A DNA stretch of 64,000 nucleotides, taken from assembly GCF_014652915.1 (NCBI RefSeq), contig NZ_BMZS01000008.1:124001-188000 (forward strand), written 5' to 3'. This document shows, piece after piece, positions 42,264 through 56,982 of this stretch; positions within the stretch are counted from its first letter, which is position 1; every line of letters starts with the position of its first letter. A program made the position numbers and the translations under genes. The stretch comes from Thalassobaculum fulvum. GTDB taxonomy: Bacteria > Pseudomonadota > Alphaproteobacteria > Thalassobaculales > Thalassobaculaceae. Below the pieces are notes generated by a model that ran no database searches, was not told where the DNA came from, and saw nothing but the letters and a program-made list of their open reading frames with translations.

Positions 42264-42275
42264 GACAAGGTGTTG

Positions 42276-42794
42276 ATGAATTATCCAGCCTCCACGCGCC
42301 TTTCCACCGCCGATGCGGACGCCCGGTTCGACGTCGCCAATCGGCTGTTTCTGCGGCTCTATCAGGCCTCCAACCTGATGCATAAGACCGGCACCCGCGC
42401 GGTCGCCCGGCACGGCGCCACCACCCAGCAATGGGCGGTCATGGGCGCGCTGTCGCGCCCCGGCGCACGCGAGCGCGGCATGACGGTGAAGGAGCTGATC
42501 GGCTTCCTGATGGTCAGCCGCCAGAACCTCGCCGGCGTGCTGGCGCGGCTCGAGGATCTCGGCCTGGTCGAGCGTGTGCGCGGCACCGAGGGCGACGGCC
42601 GGCTGCGGCACGTCCGCCTCACCCCGGCGGGCGAGCGGGTGTGGACCGACATGCTGGCCGACATCCGCCGCTACTACGCCGACGCGCTGGACGCCTTCTC
42701 GCTCGAGGAGTGCGTGCTGCTGTTCCGCCTGCTCGACCGGCTGCGCGACAGCCTGGACGGCCTGCCGCCGCCGGAACCGACCGCATCCGATTGA
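42276..42794 (+). CDS. badR: MarR-family regulator BadR
   Basis: This 172-residue winged-helix regulator has a helical N-terminus, a recognition region MTVKELIGFLMVSRQNLAGVLARLEDLGLVERV and the wing GDGRLRHVRLTPAGERVW. In R. palustris BadR represses the cyclohexanecarboxylate genes until an alicyclic CoA ester binds; divergence from badHI here matches that arrangement. The ATG at 42276 is preferred because AAGGTG lies 5 bases upstream and the palindrome then stays outside the gene. An earlier ATG at 42243 would put the operator inside the coding region. Confidence 0.88.
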   Translation: MNYPASTRLSTADADARFDVANRLFLRLYQASNLMHKTGTRAVARHGATTQQWAVMGALSRPGARERGMTVKELIGFLMVSRQNLAGVLARLEDLGLVERVRGTEGDGRLRHVRLTPAGERVWTDMLADIRRYYADALDAFSLEECVLLFRLLDRLRDSLDGLPPPEPTASD

Positions 42795-42839
42795 TCCAGG
42801 TCGGGGCCGGCGCAGCGCAGCCGTGCTGTACTGCCCGGC

Positions 42840-43964
42840 ATGCGCATCGGCTTCCTGATCAACCCGATCGCCGGCATGGGCGGCCGGGTCGGGCTCAAGG
42901 GCACCGACGGGCTGGCCGACGAGGCCGCCCGGCTCGGCGCCGTCCCGGTCGCTCCCGGACGGGCCGTCGAGGCCCTGCGACACCTGCGCGACAGTCTCGA
43001 CGATCCCGCCGCGATCGAGTGGCTGACCTGCGCCGGGACCATGGGGGCCGACGTCCTGCGGGCGGCCGGCTTCGACGCCGTCCGGGTCGTGCACGCCACC
43101 GCCGCCATCCCGAGCCGGGACGACACCGTCGCGGCGGTCGAGGCGTTCGTCGCCGCCGGGGCCGGGCTGGTGCTGTTCTGCGGCGGCGACGGGACTGCGC
43201 GCGACGTCGCGTCGGTGGTCGGCGAGGCCACGCCGATGCTCGGCATCCCGGCCGGCGTCAAGATGTTCTCCGGCGTGTTCGGCGTGACGCCGGCCGGGAC
43301 CGCCGAGGTCGTCCGCGACTGGCTCGCCGGGACGCTGCCGCTGGCCACCGTCGACGTGCTCGATCTCGACGAGGAACGCTACCGGGCCGGCGAGCTGGCG
43401 ATGCGGCTATCCTGCAGGGCCCGCACGCCCTTCGAGCCGACCCGCACCCAGACCGCCAAGGCGCTGGTCGTCGAGAGTTCCGACGCCGAGGTGAAGGCCG
43501 CGATCGCCGACTATCTCGGCGAGGAGATCGCCGCCCGTCCCGATACCCTGTTCCTGCTCGGCCCCGGCAGCACCGTCCAGGCGGTCGCCGAGGCGCTCGG
43601 GCTCGACAAGACCCTGCTGGGCGTCGACGCCCTGCTGGCCGGAAGGCTGATCGGCCGCGACCTGGACGAGTCCGCCATCCTCGCGCTGCTGGCGCGCAAT
43701 CCGGACGCCCGACTGATCGTCAGCCCGATCGGCGCCCAGGGCTTCGTGCTCGGCCGCGGCAACCTGCAGATCAGCCCGGAAGCGATCCGCCGGATCGGCA
43801 CCGGGAACATCGTGGTCGTCGCCACCCCGGCCAAGCTGAAGCGCACCGCCGCACTCCGGTTCGACACCGGCGACGCCGCACTGGACGCCGAGCTGGCCGG
43901 CCGCGGCTACCTGCCGGTGATCGTCGGCTATCGCCGGCACCGCCTGACCCCGGTCGCCGGGTAA
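42840..43964 (+). CDS. ATP-NAD kinase-like (AcoX-type) protein
   Basis: This 374-residue protein shows the NAD kinase/diacylglycerol kinase fold signature GGDGTARDVASVVG near residue 118, a N-terminal strand GFLINPIAGMGGRVGLKGTDG, and further family phrases PAGVKMFSGVFG and GPGSTVQAVAEALG. It belongs to the ATP-NAD kinase-like COG3199/AcoX group, whose members are often encoded near acetoin or 2-oxo-acid metabolism and whose true substrate is generally unproven. It lies 45 bases downstream of badR and 70 bases upstream of gcvPA on the same strand, and could share a transcript with either. Confidence 0.85.
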   Translation: MRIGFLINPIAGMGGRVGLKGTDGLADEAARLGAVPVAPGRAVEALRHLRDSLDDPAAIEWLTCAGTMGADVLRAAGFDAVRVVHATAAIPSRDDTVAAVEAFVAAGAGLVLFCGGDGTARDVASVVGEATPMLGIPAGVKMFSGVFGVTPAGTAEVVRDWLAGTLPLATVDVLDLDEERYRAGELAMRLSCRARTPFEPTRTQTAKALVVESSDAEVKAAIADYLGEEIAARPDTLFLLGPGSTVQAVAEALGLDKTLLGVDALLAGRLIGRDLDESAILALLARNPDARLIVSPIGAQGFVLGRGNLQISPEAIRRIGTGNIVVVATPAKLKRTAALRFDTGDAALDAELAGRGYLPVIVGYRRHRLTPVAG

Positions 43965-44034
43965 ATTGACCGACGTCAACGCGGACACCGGCGGAGTGGC
44001 GTCGGATGGTCGTCTGTCCCGCGGAAGGCAGGCG

Positions 44035-45383
44035 ATGAGCTACACGCCGCACACCCCGGACGAGCAGCGCCGAATGCTCGACGCCATCGGCGTCGACAGC
44101 TTGGAGGCGCTGTTCGACGCGATCCCCGGGCGCGCCCGGTTCCCCGAACTCGGCCTGCCGGCGCCGCTGTCCGAGCTGGAGCTGGACGCCGAGCTGCGCC
44201 GCCTTGCATCGCGCAACACCGGCATCGACGCCGGGCCGTGCTTCCTCGGCGCCGGCGCCTGGCGGCACTTCGTGCCGGCGACCGTCGACTACGTCCTGCA
44301 GCGCGGCGAGTTCTACACCGCCTACACGCCGTACCAGCCCGAGCTGAGCCAGGGCATGCTGCAGGCGATGTTCGAGTACCAGACCATGATCTGCCGGCTG
44401 ACCGGCATGGAGGTCTCGAACGCCAGCCACTACGACGGCGCGACCTCGCTGGCCGAGGCGGTGCTGCTGGCCCTGGACGCGACCAAGGACGCGCGCACCG
44501 GCATCGTGATGTCGCCGTCGGTGCACCTCCACCACCGCGGGGTGGTCGAGACCTATCTGCGGGGCAGCGACGCCGAGCTCCGGGTCCCGGACGATCCGAC
44601 CGTCGCCGCCGCCGATCTCGCCGACATGGTGGACGAGCGCACGGCCGCCCTGGTGCTGCAGACCCCGAACGTGCTCGGCCGGCTGGAACGGCTCGACGGC
44701 ATCGCCGAGGCCGTGCACGGCAAGGGCGCGCTGCTGATCGTCGCGGTCGACCCGATCGCGCTCGGCCTGTTCCGGCCGCCCGGCGAATTCGGCGCCGACG
44801 TGGTGGTCGCCGACGGCCAGCCGCTCGGCCTGGCGCCGTCCTTCGGCGGCCCGTCGCTCGGCATCTTCGCGACCCGCCGGGCCCACATCCGCCGGCTGGC
44901 CGGACGGCTGGTCGGCGAGACCGCGGACGCCGACGGCCGGCGCGGCTACGTCCTCACCCTGGCCACCCGCGAGCAGCACATCCGGCGCGCCAGGGCGACC
45001 AGCAACATCTGCACGAACTCGGCGCTCGGGGCGCTGGCCGCCGCCACCTACCTGGCGACCGTCGGCAAGGCCGGCCTCAGGCGGATCGCCGAGCTGTGCT
45101 TCCACAAGAGTCACTACGCTGCCGACCGGATCGCCGCGATCGACGGCGTCGCCGTCAACCCGGACGCGCCACAGGCGCCGTTCTTCAAGGAGTTCGTCGT
45201 CGAGCTACCGGTCCCGGCCGCCGAGGCGAACGCGCGGCTGCACGACGGGCACGGGATCGTCGGCGGCTTCGACCTCGGCCGGTTCTTCCCCGGCTACGGC
45301 AACCGCATGCTGGTGGCCGTCACCGAGACCAACACGCGGGCCGAGATCGACCGCCTCGTCGCGGCGCTGCGGGAGATCGTGTC

Positions 45384-45387
<4 letters not shown>
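44035..45387 (+). CDS. gcvPA: Glycine dehydrogenase (decarboxylating) subunit 1
   Basis: This 450-residue N-terminal half of the P-protein of the glycine cleavage system is encoded separately, as in many bacteria. Signatures include FLGAGAWRHFVPATVDYVL, YTPYQPELSQGMLQ, YDGATSLAEA, VADGQPLGLAPSFGGPSLGI and TSNICTNSALGALAAATYL. It forms a heterodimer with GcvPB and decarboxylates glycine with PLP, passing the aminomethyl group to GcvH. ATG 44035 (MSYTPHTPDEQ) is chosen over a TTG at 43966 because family similarity begins there. No glycine riboswitch fits in the 70-base upstream gap. gcvT and gcvH are not in the window. Confidence 0.96.
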
Positions 45388-46826
<1,439 letters not shown>

Positions 46827-46836
46827 GCCGCTGCGC

Positions 46837-47292
46837 CTACCGGACCACCAGGCAACTGCACGACGACCGCTGCATCACCTTGTGCGACACGCTGCCGAGC
46901 AGCAGGCTCTGAAGGTCGCCGAGTCCGCGGCTGCCGAGGACGATCAAGTTCGCCTCGACGGCCTTCGCCGCCTCGACGATCGCCCCGGCCGCGTCGCCCT
47001 CGACCAGGATCGGCTCGACGTCCGGCAGGCCGCGGCCGTGGGCCTCGGCGATGGCCACGTCGAGCACCGCCTGGGCACGCAGGCGCTGCAGGTCGACCTC
47101 GGGTTCGCCGGCCTGCCGGCGCGCCCCCGCGCGACGCGCGCCGCCGGGCGGCACGTCCCACTCGTGGTGTCCCTGCACATGCACGATGACCAGCTTGGCA
47201 CCGTGGCTGCGGGCGAGATCGCAGGCCAGGTCGAGCGCCTTCCCGGCATCCCGCGAGCCGTCGGTCGGGTGCAGGATCACGTCGATGTCCAT
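46837..47292 (-). CDS. Universal stress protein (UspA family)
   Basis: This 151-residue Usp-fold protein opens with VILHPTDGSRDAGKALDLAC and ends with the ATP-binding pattern GSRGLGDLQSLLLGSVSHKV, where G-x2-G-x9-G-S is intact, so it probably binds ATP. Such proteins dimerise and act in stress survival. The insertion around GGARRAGARRQAGEPEVD is longer than in most. ATG 47292 has GGGAGC at a suitable distance. The frame remains open upstream through a 15-base tandem repeat that would add PAGGG-type pentads, so a longer form is conceivable. Confidence 0.9.
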   Translation of the reverse strand: MDIDVILHPTDGSRDAGKALDLACDLARSHGAKLVIVHVQGHHEWDVPPGGARRAGARRQAGEPEVDLQRLRAQAVLDVAIAEAHGRGLPDVEPILVEGDAAGAIVEAAKAVEANLIVLGSRGLGDLQSLLLGSVSHKVMQRSSCSCLVVR

Positions 47293-47305
47293 GGCGGATG
47301 CTCCC

Positions 47306-47365
47306 GGTCCGTCTCCTGCCCGTCCGTCTCCTGCCGGTCCGCCTCCTGCCGGTCCGCCTCCTGCC
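47306..47365. repeat. Four 15-base tandem repeats upstream of the usp gene
   Basis: Units of the form GGTCCGTCTCCTGCC stand at 47306-47320, 47321-47335, 47336-47350 and 47351-47365, with single-base variants and a partial fifth. They begin 14 bases upstream of the usp start on its 5' side. In the usp frame they would read as PAGGG or RAGDG pentads. Confidence 0.85.
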
Positions 47366-47469
47366 GGTCGCGGCGACGCGGGCGCCCTGCGGAGCCGGCG
47401 GTTGCAGACTGAGGCCGCCGGCCGGCCGGCGCCTTGATGCCGCTCAATCGCGGGCCCCACCGATCCCGG

Positions 47470-48370
47470 TCAGCCGGCCGACACCCGGTTCCGGCCCATC
47501 GACTTGGCGCGATAGAGCCGGGCATCGGCGAGTGCCAGCGTGTCCTCCAGCGAGGTCGCGGCCTCGGCCTCCACACACGCGACTCCGACGCTCACGGTCA
47601 CGACCGCTGCGGTGTTCGCGCCCTCGTGCGGAATCGCGAGTTCCTCGACCGCCGCCCGCGCGCGTTCGGCCAGCACGAGAGCGCCGTCCAAGGGGGTCTC
47701 GGGCAGGATGCCCACGAACTCCTCGCCGCCATAGCGCGCAACCATATCGGCCGGGCGCGCGAACTGCCGGCGCAGGGCGGCGGCAACCTGTTTCAGGCAG
47801 GCGTCCCCCTGCAGGTGGCCGTACGAGTCGTTGTAGTGCTTGAACTCGTCCACATCGACCATGAGGATCGAGATCGTCCGGCCATGGCGGGACGCCCGCC
47901 GCCACTCAAGCGCGGCGTACTCGTCGAACCGCCGCCGGTTCGCCAACCCGGTCAGCCCGTCCAGGTAGGCCAGCTCGCTCAGGCGGTCGCGGTGACGCTT
48001 GAGTTCGAGGTGCGTGCGCACGCGCGCCCGGGTGATCGGCGCACTGATCGGTTTGGCGACGTAGTCGACCGCGCCGGCCACCAGCCCGGCCTCCTCGTCG
48101 GTCTGCTGGTTGAGCGCCGTGATGAAGATCACCGGGATCTCGGCGGTGACCGGATTGTCCTTCAGGCGCCGACAGACCTCGTAGCCGTCCAGGTCCGGCA
48201 TGACCACGTCGAGCAGCACGATGTCGGGCCGCTCGGTCTCGGCGATCGCCAGGGCGGAAGCGCCGGTGGTGGCGAACAGGATGTCGCCGTCCTCCTCCAG
48301 CACCGCCGCCAGCAGGTCGATGTTGGCTGGTTCGTCGTCGACGATCAGGATCTTCGCCGGCACGGGTGCG

Positions 48371-48378
<8 letters not shown>
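47470..48378 (-). CDS. Response regulator with GGDEF diguanylate cyclase domain
   Basis: This 302-residue protein has a receiver domain (residues about 8-125, [15 protein letters not shown] with phospho-acceptor Asp in [12 protein letters not shown] and Lys in VAKPIS) joined to a GGDEF domain. The active-site loop is RYGGEEF, a functional variant, and an inhibitory I-site RPAD lies five residues before it. It should make cyclic di-GMP when phosphorylated and be product-inhibited. ATG 48378 overlaps the end of the hybrid kinase gene by 8 bases, so this is almost certainly the output partner of that kinase. Confidence 0.93.
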
Positions 48379-52327
<3,949 letters not shown>

Positions 52328-52477
52328 GCCCTTCTGACGACCCCCGTCGAAGCGGTCCCGGCCGTCCCGGCGCGCACGGGACGACCGCCGGCACCATAGT
52401 CTCAACAAGGTATCGAAATCACTAACCCGCGGGCGATCGCGAAGCCCGGGCTCGAGGTCGGCGGGCCTGCGGGCCTG

Positions 52478-54106
52478 CTAGGCGAGCGTATCGCGCCGAA
52501 GCCTGATTCCCGCGCCCTCGCGGTCCCAGGTGTCCGCCGTCACCCCCTCGGTCCGCAGCACGTGCTTCTGCAGCTTGCCGCTGGCGGTCTTCGGCAGGTC
52601 GTCCACGACCCGGACGTAGCGCGGCACCATGAAGTGGGCGACCCGCTCGGCCAGGAACCCGACCAGGTCGGCCGGATCGATCGTCGCTCCTTCCAGCGGC
52701 GTGACCACGGCCAGCACCTCGTCCTCGCTGACCTCGCTCGGCACCGCCACGGCGACGGCCTCCTTGACCGCCGGATGGGCGGTGATCTCGGTCTCCAGCT
52801 CGAACGACGAGATGTTCTCGCCGCGCCGCCGGATCACGTCCTTCAGGCGGTCGACGAAGAAGAACCGCCCGGACTCGTCGACCCGGAACGCGTCGCCGGT
52901 GTGGAACCAGCCGTTGCGCAGGGCGGCGACCGTCGCCTCGGGATTCCGGTAGTAGCCGCTGAACAGTGCCCACGGCCGGTGCGCGCGGACCACCAGTTCG
53001 CCGACGGTCCCGGCCGGCACCTCGACGTCGTTGCCGTCCACGACGCGCAGCTCGAACGGCGCCCGGGGGCGGCCGGCAAGCCCCGGTTCGCTGATGCCCG
53101 GGCCGGCGATCAGCGGGCTGGAGATCTCGGTCATGTTGTAGACCGTGTGCAACTCGACGCCGAACCGGTCCCGGAACGCCTGCGCGTCCTCGCCGAACGG
53201 CACGATGTAGGCCTTGCGCAGCGGGTGGTCGCGGTCGCCCGCCGTCACCGGGGCCTTCAGCAGGAAGCTCGCCATGACGCCGAGCAGCAGCACCACCGTG
53301 CTGCCGGTCTCGCGCACCGCCGCCCAGAACTCGGCGGTCCTGAACTCCGGGATCATCGCCATGGTGCCGCCCTTGGCCAGCATGGCGTAGACGTACAGCG
53401 TGCTGCCGCAGTGGAAGATCGGCCCGGCGATCAGGCAGCAATCCGCCGGTGCGATCGCCTGCATCGCCTCCGGCCCCATGGTCCAGTGCTGGACGTAGGA
53501 GAACAGCACGCCCTTGGCGTTCCCGGTGGTCCCGGAGGTGTACATGATCGCCTGCACGTCCCACGGCTCGATCGGCCGGTCGAGCGCCAGCGCGTCGTCC
53601 GGGACCGAGTCCGGATCGACCAGGGGGGACAGCGCGACGCCGTCGATCGCCGACACTTCGACGTCGTCCGGCCCGGCCAGCAGCACCCGCTTGAGCGCGC
53701 CGCGGTCGAGCCCTTCCAGCCGTCCGACCAGCGCCGGGTGCGCGACCATCAGCCGGGCATCGGCGTTTTCCAGGATGTGGGCCAGGGGGCGTCCCCGCGC
53801 CGCGGTGTTGATCGGCACGTAGACCGCGCCGAGATAGTTGATCGCGAACCAGGACAGCAGCAGTTCCGGGCCGTTGCCCATCCAGCACAGCACCCGGTCG
53901 CCCTGCGCGACCCCGGCTTCCCGCAGGGCGGCGGCGCGCCGGCGCACCCGTTCGAGGGTGTCGGCGTAGCTCCAGGTCTCGCCGCGCCAGAACCGCACGA
54001 ACTCGCGGGTCGGCCGCTCGCGCGCCTGCCGCTCCAGGAGCTGGCGCAGCACCGACAGCTCTGCCGCAGGCACCTCCGCCGCACCGACATCGAAGCCCAG
54101 AGTCAT
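52478..54106 (-). CDS. AMP-forming acyl-CoA ligase, CaiC-like
   Basis: This 542-residue adenylate-forming enzyme activates a carboxylic acid with ATP and CoA. The P-loop is MYTSGTTGNAKGVLF, the adenine motif is VYNMTEISSP, and the A8 hinge is GWFHTGDAFRVDESGRFFFVDRLKD followed by RRGENISSFELE. The catalytic Lys is in PKTASGKLQKH. The overall pattern resembles crotonobetaine/carnitine-CoA ligase (CaiC), not the aromatic or alicyclic acid ligases, so it is not assigned to the bad/ali pathway about 10 kb away. It is downstream of the methyltransferase and aminotransferase genes on the same strand, with a 121-base gap. Confidence 0.9.
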   Translation of the reverse strand: MTLGFDVGAAEVPAAELSVLRQLLERQARERPTREFVRFWRGETWSYADTLERVRRRAAALREAGVAQGDRVLCWMGNGPELLLSWFAINYLGAVYVPINTAARGRPLAHILENADARLMVAHPALVGRLEGLDRGALKRVLLAGPDDVEVSAIDGVALSPLVDPDSVPDDALALDRPIEPWDVQAIMYTSGTTGNAKGVLFSYVQHWTMGPEAMQAIAPADCCLIAGPIFHCGSTLYVYAMLAKGGTMAMIPEFRTAEFWAAVRETGSTVVLLLGVMASFLLKAPVTAGDRDHPLRKAYIVPFGEDAQAFRDRFGVELHTVYNMTEISSPLIAGPGISEPGLAGRPRAPFELRVVDGNDVEVPAGTVGELVVRAHRPWALFSGYYRNPEATVAALRNGWFHTGDAFRVDESGRFFFVDRLKDVIRRRGENISSFELETEITAHPAVKEAVAVAVPSEVSEDEVLAVVTPLEGATIDPADLVGFLAERVAHFMVPRYVRVVDDLPKTASGKLQKHVLRTEGVTADTWDREGAGIRLRRDTLA

Positions 54107-54227
54107 GGCCGGGTCCCTACCGCGATCGCAGGACGCGAGGTTGAAGCATCGGCACCGGGCACGTCAAAGCGTGGGACCACCTTTCGGGCCCTACGCTCCC
54201 TGTTGTTGCAACGGAACCGGGGCACGA

Positions 54228-54767
54228 TCATCGGGCCGGCCGGACCGCCAGGATGCGCTGGCGCACCGCCGGCCGCGGGTCGGTCTCCTCGACGTCCTCG
54301 TAGGCCATGACGACCAGCTCGGGCCGGACCGCGATCAACAATTCTTCGCGGTGCAGCAGGTAGTCGGGATTGGACGGGTGGCCGTAGGCCTCGTTGCCGA
54401 CCGCGAAGGTGTCGTAGATCAGCGCGCCGCCCGGCGCCACCGAGGCCACCAGCGCCGGCAGCAGAGGCCGGTACAGGTAGTTGACCACGATCACCCCGGC
54501 GAACTGCCGGCCGGCGAGCGGCCAGGGCCGGCCGCTCTCCAGGTCGCGGGCGACGATCTCGACCTCGTCGTCGCTGGCCATGTCGACGACCTTGGTGATG
54601 TCGCGATCCAGGAACACCACCGGATGGCCGAGGCTGCGGAAGAACCGGCCGTGCCGGCCGGGCCCGCAGGCGACGTCCAGCACCGTGCCGCCGGGCGGGA
54701 TCATGCCGCCGTGCTTGACCACCCACTTCGACGGCGGGGGTATCGACCGGTCGGTGTCGCTCGTCAT
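54228..54767 (-). CDS. Class I SAM-dependent methyltransferase
   Basis: This 179-residue Rossmann-like methyltransferase has SAM motif I GTVLDVACGPGRHGRFF, an acidic end of beta-2 (VVFLDRD), and motif IV/V regions GVIVVNYLYRPLLPALVASVAPGG. The short length and the absence of extra domains fit the small-molecule or tellurite-like (TehB/UbiE-related) methyltransferases. The substrate is not evident. ATG 54767 has GGGGGAGGGAAG upstream. It begins 16 bases after the stop of the aminotransferase-SDR fusion gene and is probably in the same transcript. Confidence 0.88.
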   Translation of the reverse strand: MTSDTDRSIPPPSKWVVKHGGMIPPGGTVLDVACGPGRHGRFFRSLGHPVVFLDRDITKVVDMASDDEVEIVARDLESGRPWPLAGRQFAGVIVVNYLYRPLLPALVASVAPGGALIYDTFAVGNEAYGHPSNPDYLLHREELLIAVRPELVVMAYEDVEETDPRPAVRQRILAVRPAR

Positions 54768-54783
54768 GCTTCCCTCCCCCCGA

Positions 54784-56886
54784 TCACGCCGGCACCCGGG
54801 CGCCGGTGAACCGGCAGGCCGGGCTGGCCAGGCGCACGAACACGTCGGCGACCGCCGCCGGGTCGGCCAGGCGCTCCGGATCCTCGCCCGGGAACGCGGC
54901 CGCCCGCATCGCGGTGCGGACCTCGCCCGGATCGACGATGTTGCAGCGGATCCCGGTGTCACCGGTCTCGGCGGCGTAGGCCCGGGCCAGCGCCTCCAGC
55001 CCGGCCTTGCTGGCGGCATAGGCCGACCACGCCGGGTGCTCGCCCTCGGCGGCACCCGAGCTGACCACCAGCACCCGGCCCGACGGCGAGGCGCGCAGCA
55101 GCGGGTCGAGTTCGTGCAGCAGCCGGTACGCCGCGGTCAGATTGACCGCCACCACCCGGTCGAACTCGCCGCCGTCCAGTTCCGCGGTCGGCTTCAACGG
55201 GCCGAGGATGCCGTGGTTGGCCACCAGCACGTCGAGCCGGCCGAGCTTGCCGGCGATCCGGTCGGCCAGGCCGGCGACCGCGTCCGGGGCGGCGAAGTCG
55301 ATCGCCAGGGTCGCGGCCTGCCCGCCGGCATCCCGGATCCGCGCCGCGACCGCGTCCAGCTCGTCCTGGCGCCGCGCCGCCAGCACCACCCGCGCGCCCT
55401 CGGCGGCATAGCGCTCGGCGACCGCTGCTCCGATGCCCCGGGAGGCGCCGGTGACCAGGCAGGTCAGGCCCTCCAGCGCCCGCCCGCCGGCGGTCGCCGC
55501 CGCCAGCGCCCGGTCCTCCTGGACCAGCCCGAGCTCGTGGCTGATCAGCTCCAGCACCTCGGCGAGCGTGTCGACGATGCGGTCGATCTCGGCGTGCGTG
55601 ACGACCAGCGGCGGCGCGATCACCAGGGCGTCGCGCACGGCGCGCAGGATCACCCCGCGCTGCTGCATCTGGTCGCGCACCACCGCCGCCACCACGCCGA
55701 CGGGATCAAAGGCGACCCGCGGCACACGCTGCTGCACCAGCTCGACCGCGCCGATCAGGCCGATCGACCGGACCTCGCCGACCAGCGGATGCTCGGCCAG
55801 CCGGGCGAGCGCCCCGGCGAAGTAGGCTTCCAGGTCGTCGCGCACCCGCTCGACCAGCCGTTCGCGGGCGATGATGTCGAGGTTGGCGAGCGCCACCGCC
55901 GCCGCCACCGGGTGGCCGGAGTAGGTGAAGCCGTGGGCCAGGTCGCCGCCCTTGTCGATCAGCGCCCGAGCCACCCGGTCGCCGATCATCACCGCCGAGA
56001 TCGGCTGGTAGCCGGAAGACAAGCCCTTGGCGAGCGCCATGAAGTCCGGGGTCAGCCCGAACCGCTCGGCCGCCGACCAGGCGCCGAGCCGGCCGAAGCC
56101 GCTGACCACCTCGTCGAGCACGAACAGCACGTCGTGGCGGCGGCAGATTTCCTGCACCCGCTCCAGGTAGCCCGGCGGCGGGATGATCACCCCACCGGCG
56201 CCCTGCACCGGCTCGACCACCACGCCGGCGACCTTGTCGGCCCCGACCTCCAGGATCTTCGCCTCGATCCAGCCGGCCGCCTGCTCCGCGAACGCGGCGG
56301 GGTCGGCGTCGGGGGCGTAGCGGAACGCATAGGGCGCCCGGGCCTGCTCGAAGCCGGGCAGCGGCAGCCGGCCCTGGGCGCGCATGCCGGAGATTCCGCC
56401 GAGGCTGACGGTCGCCAGGGTCGAGCCGTGGTAGCCCTCGTCGCGGCCGATCATCACCCACTTGTCGGGCTTGCCCTCCAGCCCCCAGAAGTGCCGGCAA
56501 AGCCGGACGATGGAATCCAGCGCCTCGGAGCCGGAATTGGCGAACAGCACCCGGCTCAGCCCGGCCGGCATCAGCGCGGCCAGCCGCGCCGCCAGCGCCG
56601 CGGTCGGCGGGCTCGTGGTCTTGAAGAAGGTGTTGTAGTAGGCCAGCCGCTGCATCTGACCGGCCGCGACCTCGGCCAGCTCGGCCCGCCCGTAGCCGAC
56701 GTTGACGCACCACAGCCCGGCCAGCGCATCGAGATAGGCGTGGCCGTCCTCGTCCCACAGGGTGCAACCCTCGCCGCGCACGATCACGGTCGGGCCGCCT
56801 TCCTCGATCAGGACACGCGGATCGGTGAACGGGTGGAGATGGTGGTCCCGGTCCTGTCGGGCGAGATCGGACGCGTCTTCCGGCAT
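54784..56886 (-). CDS. Fusion of class III aminotransferase and short-chain dehydrogenase
   Basis: This 700-residue single reading frame joins two complete enzymes. Residues about 1-460 are a class III (omega) PLP aminotransferase: DALAGLWCVNVGYGR, FANSGSEALDS, GYHGSTLATVSLGG, VLDEVVSGFGRLG and cofactor Lys near residue 287 in ALAKGLSSGYQPISAV. Residues about 475-700 are an SDR of the YciK-like group: VTGASRGIG, NHG in place of NNAG, Ser in VVSSGAAEG and YAASK, with the ending FPGEDPERLADP. The linker ELGLVQEDRALAAATAGGRA joins them. One could imagine transamination to an aldehyde or ketone followed by reduction. Both domains keep their catalytic residues. A methyltransferase gene follows. 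Confidence 0.9.
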   Translation of the reverse strand: MPEDASDLARQDRDHHLHPFTDPRVLIEEGGPTVIVRGEGCTLWDEDGHAYLDALAGLWCVNVGYGRAELAEVAAGQMQRLAYYNTFFKTTSPPTAALAARLAALMPAGLSRVLFANSGSEALDSIVRLCRHFWGLEGKPDKWVMIGRDEGYHGSTLATVSLGGISGMRAQGRLPLPGFEQARAPYAFRYAPDADPAAFAEQAAGWIEAKILEVGADKVAGVVVEPVQGAGGVIIPPPGYLERVQEICRRHDVLFVLDEVVSGFGRLGAWSAAERFGLTPDFMALAKGLSSGYQPISAVMIGDRVARALIDKGGDLAHGFTYSGHPVAAAVALANLDIIARERLVERVRDDLEAYFAGALARLAEHPLVGEVRSIGLIGAVELVQQRVPRVAFDPVGVVAAVVRDQMQQRGVILRAVRDALVIAPPLVVTHAEIDRIVDTLAEVLELISHELGLVQEDRALAAATAGGRALEGLTCLVTGASRGIGAAVAERYAAEGARVVLAARRQDELDAVAARIRDAGGQAATLAIDFAAPDAVAGLADRIAGKLGRLDVLVANHGILGPLKPTAELDGGEFDRVVAVNLTAAYRLLHELDPLLRASPSGRVLVVSSGAAEGEHPAWSAYAASKAGLEALARAYAAETGDTGIRCNIVDPGEVRTAMRAAAFPGEDPERLADPAAVADVFVRLASPACRFTGARVPA

Positions 56887-56982
56887 CGGCCTCCCACTGC
56901 GCTATATGCCCGGGCGCGCAGGCGAATCTGGATCGCCGGCGCGTTCGCTCTATATTAGGCCGATCGAACGGAACCGACGACG

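Noticed and set aside
42243-42275. Earlier ATG for badR at 42243
   Set aside because: It lacks a ribosome site and would place the operator palindrome inside the coding sequence. ATG 42276 follows AAGGTG at good spacing.
43965-44034. Glycine riboswitch upstream of gcvPA
   Set aside because: Only 70 bases separate the genes, too short for the tandem aptamer, and no conserved core was seen.
47306-47365. Tandem 15-base units considered as a CRISPR array
   Set aside because: The units are contiguous with no spacers and no cas gene is present.
52478-54106. Acyl-CoA ligase as AliA of the cyclohexanecarboxylate pathway
   Set aside because: The motifs look CaiC-like, and the gene is 10 kb away in a different cluster on a separate transcript.
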